Shown here piece by piece: positions 34,530 through 44,749 of a stretch of DNA of 64,000 nt. The number at the start of each line of letters is the position of its first letter. Positions within the stretch are counted from its first letter, which is position 1. The notes under the pieces are model-generated. The model searched no databases. It worked only from the letters and a program-made list of their open reading frames with translations, and was not told the origin of the DNA. The DNA comes from UBA5314 sp964635975 (GTDB lineage Bacteria; Bacillota; Syntrophomonadia; Syntrophomonadales; Syntrophomonadaceae): assembly GCA_964635975.1 (NCBI GenBank), contig CAZWPO010000002.1:62001-126000 (forward strand), in the 5' to 3' direction. A program made the position numbers and the translations under genes.

Positions 34530-36950
34530 TTAAGTGATCCACCCCTTTTGTTTTAGTTCATTTATTTTGCTCCTGGCTGTCGCTACTTCTCCTGGATTAT
34601 CATTCAGGTGAATGGTTTTGTTCAAATACTCTATTGAACCAGCATAATCACCAGTTCGTAATTTATATAGCCCATAAACCAGGTTGGCGCGGGAGTTGTT
34701 CCCGTCCAATTCTATCGCTCTAGAGTACGCACTGTCTGCCCGGTCGCTCTCGCCCAGTTTTTCATAGAGAATACCTGTATTAACGAAGATATCAGCGTCA
34801 TCAGTGCCCATATCTGATATCTTTTTGAAGCTTGCCAGTGATTTCTGATACATTTCCCTGCTTTTTGAATCGCCCAGACTTTCACACCAAACCCCATAGT
34901 TGTAGTAATCCTCCGCCAGGTCGTTGAGAACCAGAATGTTGCCTGGTTCCAGAAGTAGAGCTTCTTCCAGCTGGGTAAACGCATTTTTGTAATTGCTATT
35001 TATGGAGACAGTATCCTGCTGCTGAACATTGAGGGATATATACAATCTAGCCAGGCTGGTCTTGTAATGCACATTTTGGCCATCCAGCCTAACCGCGGTT
35101 TCGAATTCCTGCACAGCCAGACCGTAATCGCGCCTCAACACCGCCAGTTCACCTTTTACGAAGTGGGCAATATGATCGGCAAACTGACTATTAGAATTAA
35201 TCTGATCCAGTGTTTGCTGAGCCAGGTCCAGACTGCCAATTTTTGCGTAGCTTATAGCTAAATCCCGATAGGCAGCGACATCGTCTTCGCTTTTTACGGT
35301 GCTGGAATCAACAACCGCCTTAAAATACGGGATTGCTTCTTTGTACTTTTCCTCTTGATAATAGGCAGTGCCTATTATGTATTTGATCTCATTGTTGTTT
35401 GCCAGCAGCCCATTATTGATATTCTCCTGCAAAAGTGAAATGACATTGTCGTTTTCATTCTGCTTCAAATAAGTTTTCGCCAGGTCAATATAGGCTTCCG
35501 GCTCCTTCATTACGCTTATTGCCCGGATGAATTCTTCTTCAGCTAAAGTGTAGTTTCGCGAGTTGTAGGCCTGGATTCCCGCCTGCAGATAGGCATCAAA
35601 ATTTGCCTTTTTCTCATCTTGTTTGGACTGATAAAGGTAATTGATCCCCCAGCCGCTGGCGATAACCAGGAATAATGCAAGCATGATTAACGATCTGACC
35701 TTAAGCCTGTGTACCCGATATTCGCGGTTCAGTGTGTGTATGTTTCGTAGATCATTCAGAAGTTCAGCTGCGGTCTGATATCTCTCGGCAGGATTCACCT
35801 TGATGCATTTTTGGATTATTTTCTCAATACCTTCTGATAATCCGGGGTCGATCTGCCTGACGGGCAGCGGTTGGTAAGGCGGTTCCAGAGGGCTTTTACC
35901 GGTTAGGACATGATACATGCTTACGCCCAGAGCATATATATCGGTTCTGGCATCGGTCTGGTTGCCTCCATATTGTTCAGGCGCAGCATAACCGCGGGTG
36001 CCGATGTACCTGGTGTCGCTATCCTGCTCGGCTTTGTATTCGCGCGCGATTCCGAAATCAATGAGTCGGACCTCATTCTGGGAATCGATTATGATATTGC
36101 TTGGTTTCATATCCCTATAGATGATGGGGCGGGGCTTAAAGGAATGAAGATAGTTCAATATTTCCGCAAGTTGTTGAAACCAGATCAGAACGTTTTTTTC
36201 GCTACAGTTTTTACGATGAGATATGAGCTCTTTCAGGGGTACGCCCTCAAAATATTCTTCGACGATATACAGATAGTTATCTTTTTCAATAATGTCGTTG
36301 ATCCTGGGAAGTCTAGGATGCCTGAGTTGTTTTAAAATATCAGGCTCCGCCAAAAGGCCTATGCTCAGACCGCCGGAGAGGTCTATCTCTTTGACAGCAC
36401 AGAGTGTGCCTATTTTTGAATCGCTCGCTAGATAGACTACCCCCTGCCCTCCCGACCCTATAGTGGCATTGATCACGTATCTGCCGTCCAATAAATGTCC
36501 GTTTTTGAGGCGGCCAAAAACCTCTGAATTACCGGATCTGCCGATTTCCCGGACGTTTGGCTCCACTTCCCTATGCGGCATATTACTGGCTTTGTTCATG
36601 GTCGCCGCGTTGGTTTCTCGGGTGAAGATAGCTCTGGTCCCATCTTTCCGGCTGGCATGAGTACTCTGCTGATTTTTAGCGATGTCGTTACTTGATTCTG
36701 AAATTAGTAATGCGGATGTCTCTTTGTCTGAGTCAGATTCAGAAGCTCCCCGATAAATTTCATCTGAAACAGATTCGGGCGCGATATAATAGTCGGCCAT
36801 ACTCAATTCTGTTTTAGAGTCATCCTGTAAGGGCCAATTGCCAGGCAATGCTTCCGTTCCCTGTTCCCCTGCAGCAACAGCTTTGCCGCAATTATTGCAA
36901 AAGCGATCCTCATCGGGCAATTGTCTGCCGCAATTGTGGCAGTAATTCAT
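34530..36950 (-). CDS. Zinc-ribbon Ser/Thr protein kinase with TPR repeats (kinase 1)
   Basis: An 806-residue Hanks-type kinase. Order: zinc ribbon Cys4, 7, 18, 21; a 130-residue acidic, Ser-rich linker; kinase domain about 155-415 with GSGGQGVVYLA, Lys187, catalytic loop YRDMKPSN (Asp280) and DFG at 298-300; a transmembrane helix LIMLALFLVIASGWGINYLY; then TPR repeats to the end, predicted outside. There are no PASTA domains, so it is not PrkC/PknB. The HRD His is Tyr. ATG has GGGAGAGAGA upstream. It is expected to phosphorylate FHA-partner proteins in this block, an inference. Confidence 0.9.
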   Translation of the reverse strand: MNYCHNCGRQLPDEDRFCNNCGKAVAAGEQGTEALPGNWPLQDDSKTELSMADYYIAPESVSDEIYRGASESDSDKETSALLISESSNDIAKNQQSTHASRKDGTRAIFTRETNAATMNKASNMPHREVEPNVREIGRSGNSEVFGRLKNGHLLDGRYVINATIGSGGQGVVYLASDSKIGTLCAVKEIDLSGGLSIGLLAEPDILKQLRHPRLPRINDIIEKDNYLYIVEEYFEGVPLKELISHRKNCSEKNVLIWFQQLAEILNYLHSFKPRPIIYRDMKPSNIIIDSQNEVRLIDFGIAREYKAEQDSDTRYIGTRGYAAPEQYGGNQTDARTDIYALGVSMYHVLTGKSPLEPPYQPLPVRQIDPGLSEGIEKIIQKCIKVNPAERYQTAAELLNDLRNIHTLNREYRVHRLKVRSLIMLALFLVIASGWGINYLYQSKQDEKKANFDAYLQAGIQAYNSRNYTLAEEEFIRAISVMKEPEAYIDLAKTYLKQNENDNVISLLQENINNGLLANNNEIKYIIGTAYYQEEKYKEAIPYFKAVVDSSTVKSEDDVAAYRDLAISYAKIGSLDLAQQTLDQINSNSQFADHIAHFVKGELAVLRRDYGLAVQEFETAVRLDGQNVHYKTSLARLYISLNVQQQDTVSINSNYKNAFTQLEEALLLEPGNILVLNDLAEDYYNYGVWCESLGDSKSREMYQKSLASFKKISDMGTDDADIFVNTGILYEKLGESDRADSAYSRAIELDGNNSRANLVYGLYKLRTGDYAGSIEYLNKTIHLNDNPGEVATARSKINELKQKGWIT

Positions 36951-37026
36951 TCTCTCTCTCCCTTAATAAAACCTTATTAGACTAATTTAAAATATCTACC
37001 AGCATATATTTATCAACAGAGAAGTA

Positions 37027-38973
37027 TTATCTAGCCCCATGAGCAGTCAGCAAGTCAATCATGTCTGCATATCCGGCCAGTCTGGCTAATTTTAATGCGG
37101 TGTCACCATATTGGTTTTTTAAATTGGGATCAGCTCCGGCTTCGAGAAGCAACCTGGCTACTTCCAGACAACCCTCGTGTTCATCAGGGGGATTTCCAAC
37201 CATGGTAGCCTCCATTAGCGCGGTATACCCATTATAATCTCGCGCATTAACATCGGCTCCATGCTCAATGATGAGTCTGGCTGCTGTTGATCGTCCCCGC
37301 AAAGCTGCATCCATTAATGGCGTCGCTCCCCATTTATTTCTATTAGAAACACTCGCGCCATTCTCCAAAAGGAAAGCTGCTATGTCTTCGTGTCCCCATA
37401 TACAAGCCCTGCCCAAAGCATTACTCCCATTTTTATTTTTTGCATTTACGTTTGCACCCTGCGCTAGCAGATTTTCAACCTTGTTAATGTCACCTTTTTC
37501 CACTGCTTCAATCAAAGAAGTGTCCAATGTGACTTGATCTCTTGCCGGTTCCGGAGCTTTGTCGGTTTTCAAATCCCGGCTCTTATTTACAAGCTTGGCA
37601 CTGGCATTTATCGGGGGATCTCCCCCAAGCAGAGATTTCGCTCTCAGCTCTTCTTTCATAAGTGTTACCGGCTTCCAACTGTAAATCAGTGCCCGGGCCG
37701 TGTAAATCTTGACCGTGGCATCGGCAGTATTCATAGTCTGCAGCAAGGCGATAGCCTCAAGGTTGCCAGCATCGGCCAGGAGTGCTTTTTCAGCAAATTC
37801 TCGTGCTTTCTCCAGATCTTGAGCCGTGAAATAATACATTGCCATATCGCTAAAGAGGAATTCCGCCAGATTGTTGCTGTTAATTTCCCTGATGAGCTGT
37901 TGGGCATCAGATTGATGACCCAGCTTTGTCATAGCAATTGCACATAAGATCCTGGCCTTATAATTCTCAGGCTGCTTGCCGAGCAGGTCCTGGTAAATAT
38001 CTACGGCTTTTTTATTATCACCTGCCGCATAATAACTGTAGAATTCAAGCATTGCTGACAGCTTCTGATCTTTGATACCGATACTCATATCCCTCAGATC
38101 TTTCCATTTTCCATCGTAGATGTCTTGTAGAACCAGGTAAGCCTCCTGCTGATTGATATTGATACTCAGTGACTTAACAATTTGGCTCGCTGATTCTTCC
38201 TCTTTGCCATGCTGTTTGAGGAAAACGGCCAGAGCATTATATGCCCGGTATTCATTCGGGTTATTGGCTACCGCCTGCCGCAGGATGGATTCAGCTTTCT
38301 TTATTTCTCCCTGCTTCTGATAGACAATCGACAGTCCGAAGTAGGATTCCAGGCATCGGGGATCAAGGTCTTTAAGCTCCTGGAAGGCTTTTTCTGCTTG
38401 AGCCAGATCGTTTTTATCTATATACATTCCGCCCAGGCCTATCTGTAAAACCTGTCTCTTGCCTGTCTCAACTACGAGCAGGCCTTTGTCATAGGCCGCT
38501 TTAGCTTCTTCCCAATTTCCCTGCAGAGTGTATGTGCGGGCCAGGCCCTGATAAGATTGAACTTCCATTGGATCTATCTGAATAGCTTCGTTGAATGCCA
38601 GTATGGCTTTTTCATAGTCACTCTGGCTCAGATATTTTACCGCTATATCCAGCTTCTTCTGCACCCGGGCTTCAGTACCATAATTCTGCCATCCCCAGAG
38701 ACTCGTGACTAGAATAATTACAGCTAGAATACAGCTAAAGATAAGTATTTTATTATTACTACCGGTTCGCTTCTTGCTTACTGGAACCGGTGTGAACGGT
38801 GAATCGGTATTGTTTCTCAACGATTCTCTGGTTTCAGTATGGTTCTCTTTCCCTGACATTTCTTCAATCGCTGTATCCATTTTCCCGGCATGACCATCCG
38901 CTGCTTTCCCGCATTGGTTGCAGAAGCGGTTTTCTTCAGGCAGTCCACTTCCGCAATGAAGGCAGTATCTCAT
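37027..38973 (-). CDS. Zinc-ribbon membrane protein with TPR and ankyrin repeats
   Basis: A 648-residue protein. Zinc ribbon YCLHCGSG...FCNQCG, a short linker, one helix (ILIFSCILAVIILVTSLWGW), about ten TPR-like repeats (for example YLSQSDYEKAILAFNEAI), then a C-terminal block of four to five ankyrin repeats (NAKNKNGSNALGRACIWGH, NARDYNGYTALMEATMVG). The ATG at 38973 is chosen over an upstream TTG that includes the ribosome site. The N-terminal 400 residues are closely paralogous to the 40873 gene, which has a different C-terminus. No catalytic motif; likely a scaffold. It sits between two kinases. Confidence 0.85.
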   Translation of the reverse strand: MRYCLHCGSGLPEENRFCNQCGKAADGHAGKMDTAIEEMSGKENHTETRESLRNNTDSPFTPVPVSKKRTGSNNKILIFSCILAVIILVTSLWGWQNYGTEARVQKKLDIAVKYLSQSDYEKAILAFNEAIQIDPMEVQSYQGLARTYTLQGNWEEAKAAYDKGLLVVETGKRQVLQIGLGGMYIDKNDLAQAEKAFQELKDLDPRCLESYFGLSIVYQKQGEIKKAESILRQAVANNPNEYRAYNALAVFLKQHGKEEESASQIVKSLSININQQEAYLVLQDIYDGKWKDLRDMSIGIKDQKLSAMLEFYSYYAAGDNKKAVDIYQDLLGKQPENYKARILCAIAMTKLGHQSDAQQLIREINSNNLAEFLFSDMAMYYFTAQDLEKAREFAEKALLADAGNLEAIALLQTMNTADATVKIYTARALIYSWKPVTLMKEELRAKSLLGGDPPINASAKLVNKSRDLKTDKAPEPARDQVTLDTSLIEAVEKGDINKVENLLAQGANVNAKNKNGSNALGRACIWGHEDIAAFLLENGASVSNRNKWGATPLMDAALRGRSTAARLIIEHGADVNARDYNGYTALMEATMVGNPPDEHEGCLEVARLLLEAGADPNLKNQYGDTALKLARLAGYADMIDLLTAHGAR

Positions 38974-39040
38974 GAGCTCCCTCTCCCCTGGCAAATTACT
39001 GGTTCCTAAGATCGTTGGTATGTCTCAAAAATGCCTGTGC

Positions 39041-40789
39041 TTAGTTGGTATTGAGTCGATTGCGTTCTTTTTCGATATTGGCCTTGTACGAATCCAGGCT
39101 GCTCTGAATCCTCTCCGAATTTGTCTGCGCCTGGCTCAAACTCTCATCTAAAGCCCCGTCATCTGACCGTTTTACTGCATCGGCTCCCTGCCTGCACACA
39201 TTGCAATATTTAATAGAATAATTCAGCATGTTAATGAGCTCGTTATGGATCGAGGGATTGTATGAACGGTCCTTGAGCGTTTGCGCCCTGCTGAGCAGTG
39301 CCTGTCTTTGCGATAGTGATGTAGCGCAGGTGCTATAAAATTCATCAAGAGAGCCCTGGCCGGCGGCCAGTTCATTCAGCATCCGTATCATGTTTATCCT
39401 CATCTCGTCATATTCATCTGCCATCTGCTCACCTTTAGCCAGTTCTGCAAGATAGGCCTGGTTGGAACTACTCTTATTAGTTTGAGTTGTACTGGGCTCA
39501 CTAACTGCAGGCACACTGCTTTTTTCTGATGCATTTGAAGCTGTATTGCTGGTCTGAGTACTGCCAGCCTGGTTATTTACCGATACTGTTTTGCTGGCAA
39601 CGGGCTGCTCAGTATTCAGCTTATAGAACAATACTGCTCCGCCCAGCATTATAAAAACCACCGCAGCTACCCCGGCGATTATCAGCCAATTTTGATTTTT
39701 TGAATCTGCTTGGCCCAGAACCGGTGGTGAAATGGTTAATGCGATGTTTGGGCTTTTTTCAGTGCCCGATGATCGTTCGGAAGCTGAAAGAGGAGCGGAG
39801 GTCTGCGCATCAAGAGATAAAGTCATAGTTTCGCCTTCAGAGCTGTTGCACCTTTGACTCTGCGCTCCCGACAGAGTTATGTTCTCAGGCAGGTTTAACG
39901 CTACGGTTCCCTGTGGCAGTGATGCTCTAAATGCTTCAATATTCTGAGGGCGATTGGCGGCATTAAGGTCTAAGGATTGCATGATAGCTTTTTCCGACTC
40001 AGTCGAGATTTCTATATACTTGCTGAGAGCTTCAAAATTGAACGGATTTTTCGATGGATCTATACCGGTCAATAAAAAATGCAATGTTGCGCCCAGTGAA
40101 TATACGTCCGAACGTGCGTCGGTTTGATTTTGCCCGTACTGCTCCGGAGGTGCAAATCCGCCGGAACCATAGGCTACGGTATCTGCTGTATTTCCCGGCT
40201 GAAAATTCCTGGCTATTCCGAAATCGATCAGTTTGATTTGTCCCTCGGGAGTGAGCATAATGTTGTCGGGCTTTAAGTCACGGAATATTATAGGGGGATT
40301 TTGTTTATGAAGGTATTCCAGGATATCGCACAGCTGATGAGCCCAGTAGATCACTTCTGCTTCGGGAAGCGGTCCTCTCTTCTGTAGCTCTGCCTTGAGC
40401 GTATCCCCCTTGATATAATCCATCACCAGGTACCAGCGCTGCTCCTCCCCGGAGAAGAAATCGTAAATCACCGGCAGAGCATGATGGCGAAGGTTGATCA
40501 AAATCCGCGCTTCTTTTTTAAAACTGTCAATGGCAGCTTGCAGATCACCGCCTACCGCACCAGTGCTCATCTCCTTGATGGCTACGGGTTTATTCTGCAG
40601 ACGGGTATCTAAAGCAAGATATACAGCTCCCATCCCACCTTGGCCTATGGTTCTTACGATACTGTAACGCCCGTCGAGAATGGTGTCGGGATTCAGTTTT
40701 CCGGTCGGAGTCGCTGCCAGACTTAGACCGCAAGCGCCACAAAACTTGCTGTCATCGCTGTTTTCTCTGCCGCAGGCTGGACATTTCAT
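39041..40789 (-). CDS. Zinc-ribbon Ser/Thr protein kinase (kinase 2)
   Basis: A 582-residue kinase. Zinc ribbon Cys3, 6, 17, 20; kinase domain about 42-305 with IGQGGMGAVYLA, Lys72, catalytic loop FRDLKPDN (Asp171) and DFG 189-191, and an APPEQYG substrate-site segment; a Ser-rich linker; one helix (WLIIAGVAAVVFIMLGGAVLFY); then a Ser/Thr-rich and helical extracytoplasmic tail of about 170 residues with a coiled-coil character. No PASTA. The ATG at 40789 follows GAGG by 7 bases; the longer frame to 40840 has no better site. Its activation loop carries Thr/Tyr residues (NTADTVAYGSGG) suited to autophosphorylation. Confidence 0.9.
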   Translation of the reverse strand: MKCPACGRENSDDSKFCGACGLSLAATPTGKLNPDTILDGRYSIVRTIGQGGMGAVYLALDTRLQNKPVAIKEMSTGAVGGDLQAAIDSFKKEARILINLRHHALPVIYDFFSGEEQRWYLVMDYIKGDTLKAELQKRGPLPEAEVIYWAHQLCDILEYLHKQNPPIIFRDLKPDNIMLTPEGQIKLIDFGIARNFQPGNTADTVAYGSGGFAPPEQYGQNQTDARSDVYSLGATLHFLLTGIDPSKNPFNFEALSKYIEISTESEKAIMQSLDLNAANRPQNIEAFRASLPQGTVALNLPENITLSGAQSQRCNSSEGETMTLSLDAQTSAPLSASERSSGTEKSPNIALTISPPVLGQADSKNQNWLIIAGVAAVVFIMLGGAVLFYKLNTEQPVASKTVSVNNQAGSTQTSNTASNASEKSSVPAVSEPSTTQTNKSSSNQAYLAELAKGEQMADEYDEMRINMIRMLNELAAGQGSLDEFYSTCATSLSQRQALLSRAQTLKDRSYNPSIHNELINMLNYSIKYCNVCRQGADAVKRSDDGALDESLSQAQTNSERIQSSLDSYKANIEKERNRLNTN

Positions 40790-40872
40790 CAAACTACCTC
40801 GCTCCTTTAACTCAGTAATCAACTGAAGCACGCCGGCCAATTAATTGGTCATTATTTAAGTATCCGTTTTAT

Positions 40873-43179
40873 TTAATCCATTAGAAAAATTCGTTCTCCG
40901 ATGATTACGGAACCAATAATGTCATTCGTGATTAGAAAACTGATCTTGCGATTTCCATCTTTTTTATAAGAAAGAGTATAATTCTTGCTGCTGGGATCGC
41001 CCCATTCTGTAGGACCGATCTCACCTTTTCCATAAGCATCGATTACTTTCTTCACCGGATCTCCGGGTTTTATCCCGGCTGATTTATTATTTGCGTACAC
41101 GAATATCGTTGTGACCTTTCGGCTTTTGCTATCAAATATAATTTTGCTGTCGGGATAATCCCACCAGTATATCCCTTCATGAACATTGCTCTTCCCCGGG
41201 GAATCTCCGATTAAACTTTTAATCTGGTCTTCACCCATACCAATTGTCGCTCCTTTAAAGAAAAACAATTCATCTGGTATATTGCCAGCCGTCGTCAGAA
41301 TCTGCTCATCGGTTTTCGCCGAGACTTCGATAAATTTAAACTGCTGTTCATTGAATTGATATTCCCGGGTAGAAGTATCATTGCGCTCCTTCATTTTTAC
41401 GCTACCCGCCGCGTAGTGCCCGTAAACACCTTTTAAAACATAGCTTAATCGCTCCGGTTTCCCGTTTCCGCTTATCGTTGCTGATCCGCTTTTTTCATAC
41501 CATTCATTGCCGGGCATACCAGCCTGGTAACTGTTTTCTACTGTCGGCTCGGACCATATTTCTCGCAATTGGGTTCCATCCCAGCGAAGAATACTGGTCA
41601 TTTCCACTTTTACTCCGGTTCCGCCGCTGATCGGAGTTAAATAAAGATCTCCGTAAGTATCGATATAGGGAGTTTTGTAGCCGTAGCGACCCATTTGATC
41701 GTGATACAGCAAATGATAGCTGCCGTTAATATACTGTAATACGAACGCCTCCCTTGCGTATTTATGGCTAAGAACAAATTCCGGCAGCTGATCTCCTGTC
41801 AAGTCAAACCGGCTGATAATTAATTTTTCAGGATCTTCCGCTCCAGGGTAATTGGCTCTTATGAATGATATAATCTTTTCATCCGGAGAAACGCAGGCGA
41901 GATCGACATTGGCTACCGCCAGGTTTTCCTTCACGATGTTCACCGGCTGCCAATTATAGAGCAAGTATTCAGCAGCATAGATCCTTACGCTTCCATCATC
42001 GGCGTTTATTTCTTGCAGCAATGCTATCGCTTCCAGATTGGTCCCATTGGCCTGCAAGGCATTTATGGCAAATTCTTTGGCTTTATCTTTGTTCCCTGCT
42101 TCCAGGTAATACGACGCGATATCACCGAACAGCCATCCATTCATTTGCGCTGCAAGACATTGAGCTATTAGATTTTCTGCTCCAGCCCGGTCTCCTGTTT
42201 TTGACATGGCAACAGCAGCCAGGATCTTTACTTTTATATTGCTTGTCTGGCTGGCGTGGTTCTGTTTATAGAGACTTACGGCTTTGGAATAATTCTGCTG
42301 GTAGTAATAGCAGCAGAACTCAAGCATCGATGCAACCTGCTGGTTGGATACTGATGCAATTTTGGCCTGCACTTCACCCCAGCGGTAATTATACATGCTG
42401 TTCAATATCAGGTAAGCTTCTTGCTGGTTGATATCGAGCTCCAGAGATTTTACCAGGTTTTGAAATGCTTCATCTCTCTTCTGGTTCTGCTCGAGGAACA
42501 ACGCCAAAGTATTGTATGCCCGGTAGTCACCAGGATTCTTTTCGACAGCCTGGCGCAGGACGCTCTCGGCTTTCGCATTATCGCCCTGCCGCTGATAGAC
42601 TATAGCCAATCCGAAATAGGCTTCCAGGCAGGCGGGGTTGTTTTCTTTAAGTCCCAGGAAGGCTTTTTCCGCTTCCGATATATTACCTTGATCTATGTAC
42701 ATCCCGGCCAGGCCGATCTGCAAGGTCTGCTTCTGGTCAGACGATACGGCCTGCAGTCCTTTATCATAAACAGCCTTCGCATCCGCAAATCTGCCCTGCA
42801 GGGTGTAGGTCCTGGCCAATCCCTGATAAGCTTTAATCTCCTTGGGATTTATCTCGATGGCATCGTTGAATGCTAGAATGGCTTTATCAAAATCGTTCTC
42901 ACTCAGGTACTTTATCGCCAGTTCCAACTTCTCCTGGGCCCTGGCCTCAGAAGTATAGCTCCTCCACCCGAAAAAACTGCCTGCCAACAGCAGTACAGCT
43001 AAAAAAGAGGCGATGATGATATTCTTGTTCGCTTTGTTCGTTTTTGGCGCTGATGCCCTAACAGGAATCCGGCTGTTTAAATCTTCTACTTTACCGTTAT
43101 CATTAGTTTCGCTTATACAATTCGCGCAAAAAGCCTCATCATCTGGAATCTCCCGCCCGCAATTGCCGCATTGCTTCAT
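40873..43179 (-). CDS. Zinc-ribbon membrane protein with TPR repeats and beta-rich C-terminus
   Basis: A 768-residue protein. Zinc ribbon QCGNCGRE...FCANCI, helix (NIIIASFLAVLLLAGSFFGW), TPR repeats (FDKAILAFNDAIEINPKEI and others) paralogous to the 37027 protein, then unlike that protein a long extracytoplasmic region: first an FG-GAP-like part (DLTGDQLPEFVLSH), then a DUF4309-like part (GATIGMGEDQIKSLIG, KPGDPVKKVIDAYG). ATG at 43179 has GGGGGAGAG upstream. It is the last large gene before the secretion substrates. Function is inferred only as a membrane-bound sensor or scaffold. Confidence 0.78.
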   Translation of the reverse strand: MKQCGNCGREIPDDEAFCANCISETNDNGKVEDLNSRIPVRASAPKTNKANKNIIIASFLAVLLLAGSFFGWRSYTSEARAQEKLELAIKYLSENDFDKAILAFNDAIEINPKEIKAYQGLARTYTLQGRFADAKAVYDKGLQAVSSDQKQTLQIGLAGMYIDQGNISEAEKAFLGLKENNPACLEAYFGLAIVYQRQGDNAKAESVLRQAVEKNPGDYRAYNTLALFLEQNQKRDEAFQNLVKSLELDINQQEAYLILNSMYNYRWGEVQAKIASVSNQQVASMLEFCCYYYQQNYSKAVSLYKQNHASQTSNIKVKILAAVAMSKTGDRAGAENLIAQCLAAQMNGWLFGDIASYYLEAGNKDKAKEFAINALQANGTNLEAIALLQEINADDGSVRIYAAEYLLYNWQPVNIVKENLAVANVDLACVSPDEKIISFIRANYPGAEDPEKLIISRFDLTGDQLPEFVLSHKYAREAFVLQYINGSYHLLYHDQMGRYGYKTPYIDTYGDLYLTPISGGTGVKVEMTSILRWDGTQLREIWSEPTVENSYQAGMPGNEWYEKSGSATISGNGKPERLSYVLKGVYGHYAAGSVKMKERNDTSTREYQFNEQQFKFIEVSAKTDEQILTTAGNIPDELFFFKGATIGMGEDQIKSLIGDSPGKSNVHEGIYWWDYPDSKIIFDSKSRKVTTIFVYANNKSAGIKPGDPVKKVIDAYGKGEIGPTEWGDPSSKNYTLSYKKDGNRKISFLITNDIIGSVIIGERIFLMD

Positions 43180-43264
43180 TGCTGCTCTCTCCCCCGCTTT
43201 GTTTGTAGCCCTCATCTCTTTCCATGTTCGTTACTGGTTCTGACAGCACTTTTACGCTCAACAG

Positions 43265-43534
43265 TTACTTATCATATATTCCCGCCAGCTGTTCTATGAA
43301 CTTAGCTCTTTCTTCATCTTCAAATCCTCGAAAGACTACTTCGGAGATATCAGCATGATTGAACAAAAATTGATATTCAACCCCCAGGTTTCCTTCGGGA
43401 TACATTACTGCAACATAGTCGTATTCTAGGGTGGTATTATCTCCATCAGACTGCTTTATGCCAAATATCATTATCTTTTTTTCTGCCCCTTTTAGTAAAA
43501 CCACAGAGCCAATCGGCAATAGATCCTTTATCAT
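43265..43534 (-). CDS. DUF4176 protein, type VII secretion-associated
   Basis: An 89-residue soluble beta-rich protein that begins MIKDLLPIGSVVLLKGAEKK and contains IMIFG and YPEGN, as in DUF4176. That family recurs in Bacillota ESX/Yuk loci and is of unknown biochemical role, possibly chaperone-like. AAAGGAG is about 10 bases before the ATG. It follows the effector-like gene by 21 bases. Confidence 0.78.
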   Translation of the reverse strand: MIKDLLPIGSVVLLKGAEKKIMIFGIKQSDGDNTTLEYDYVAVMYPEGNLGVEYQFLFNHADISEVVFRGFEDEERAKFIEQLAGIYDK

Positions 43535-43555
43535 TGAACAACAACTCCTTTAATG

Positions 43556-44749
43556 CTAATAACTCAGTTTATACTTCCATCTTGCACTGGTCGTAACTGT
43601 CGGGTTGGTATAACAGTTTGCAGCTTTATTATAAGCAGCCCGTAATGAGTTCGTAACCCATATCGATCCGTCAATTACACCATCGGATATAGCTTCAGTT
43701 AATTTCTTGCCGGTTAATTTCTTTGATCCCCAGTCCAATGCCATACTTACTCCAACTGTTGCAGCACCAACAACGATTACCGGGGCTCCTGCAACGGCTG
43801 TAGCACTAATAGCAGCCGCAACGCCGGCTGAGATTAATGTATACTTAGCGACATCAACTGCAGTTTCGCCGATGGTCTCAACAACTGCGCGTCGTGCCGA
43901 TATCTGTCCGCTTTTTGCTTCATCAGCATTATCGAAGGCATTTTGAGCAACAGATAATATGGTTCCGCCCCAGGCAAAAACGGCCCTGGCGCCTCCGCCG
44001 GTGAAATCGGAGAGGGCCCTTTTTATCCCGCCGCTCTCATACCTCGTGATGTAGTTATCGAGTTTGTGAAAGTTGTTGTAAAACCTTGTGCCCCATTCAC
44101 CTGCTCTGGAATATTTTCCTCTAAACATATCATCAAGCCCGACCAGACGTTTCATTCTCACCTGATGGGCAACATCCGGGAGCATTCTGGAGAGTTTTTT
44201 GAGCCCTGCTTCACTCTTTTGCCATTTCCATAAGCCTTTGAGCTGTGAGTTTGTTCCTTTCAAAAAATCGATGACTGCCCGAGCACCCACTTTGGTTGAA
44301 TATCCTAAAATTCCGTAATCAAGCCAGTTTGCAACAGGTTTTAAAACATAGGAGAAGAGTGAACCCAGTTGCCCGGCCTTTCCCGCGTAGCCGAGCAGCC
44401 CATTCCAGGTATTGAGGCCAAACATCGCCATGAATGAACGCCTTAAATTATCAATTAGCGAAGAGGCATTTTTATTTAAAAGGTCGTCAGCCTGAATATA
44501 GCGTGCCAATGCATCACTAACAAAGCTTTCCATGGTTTTCAAGTGAGCTTCAAGTACTGCCGCAGAATAACAAACTTCATTCATTCTGGAGCCAATATTC
44601 CTGCGGGCCTTTATCTTGTTGTCAAGGTGTCTCTGGATCCCCGACAGGTTGTTTCTGCTTGAAGCTTTTACGACGGCTTTGCTCAACTCATGATTGTCAG
44701 CTGTTATTCTATTTCCCTTAATCACAATCTGCGACATTTCCCTCATCAC
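43556..44749 (-). CDS. Type VII effector-like protein with hydrophobic C-terminal region
   Basis: A 397-residue protein I cannot assign to a named family. The first ~120 residues are helical and resemble the LXG/WXG-type targeting domains; the middle is basic (KKLSRMLPDVAHQVRMKRL). Residues about 285-345 are strongly hydrophobic and Ala/Gly/Val-rich (TLISAGVAAAISATAVAGA, IVVGAATVGVSMALDWG), and the C-terminus is soluble. It overlaps the preceding WXG-like gene by four bases, so production is coupled, a common effector-chaperone arrangement. No nuclease, NADase or lipase motif was seen, and no obvious immunity gene. GTG 44749, ATG 44746 and ATG 44737 are all possible starts. Confidence 0.6.
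   Translation of the reverse strand: MMREMSQIVIKGNRITADNHELSKAVVKASSRNNLSGIQRHLDNKIKARRNIGSRMNEVCYSAAVLEAHLKTMESFVSDALARYIQADDLLNKNASSLIDNLRRSFMAMFGLNTWNGLLGYAGKAGQLGSLFSYVLKPVANWLDYGILGYSTKVGARAVIDFLKGTNSQLKGLWKWQKSEAGLKKLSRMLPDVAHQVRMKRLVGLDDMFRGKYSRAGEWGTRFYNNFHKLDNYITRYESGGIKRALSDFTGGGARAVFAWGGTILSVAQNAFDNADEAKSGQISARRAVVETIGETAVDVAKYTLISAGVAAAISATAVAGAPVIVVGAATVGVSMALDWGSKKLTGKKLTEAISDGVIDGSIWVTNSLRAAYNKAANCYTNPTVTTSARWKYKLSY

Noticed and set aside
35000..43000. Kinases as PrkC/PknB orthologues
   Set aside because: No PASTA repeats, and the zinc ribbon plus TPR or Ser/Thr-rich tails point to a different group.
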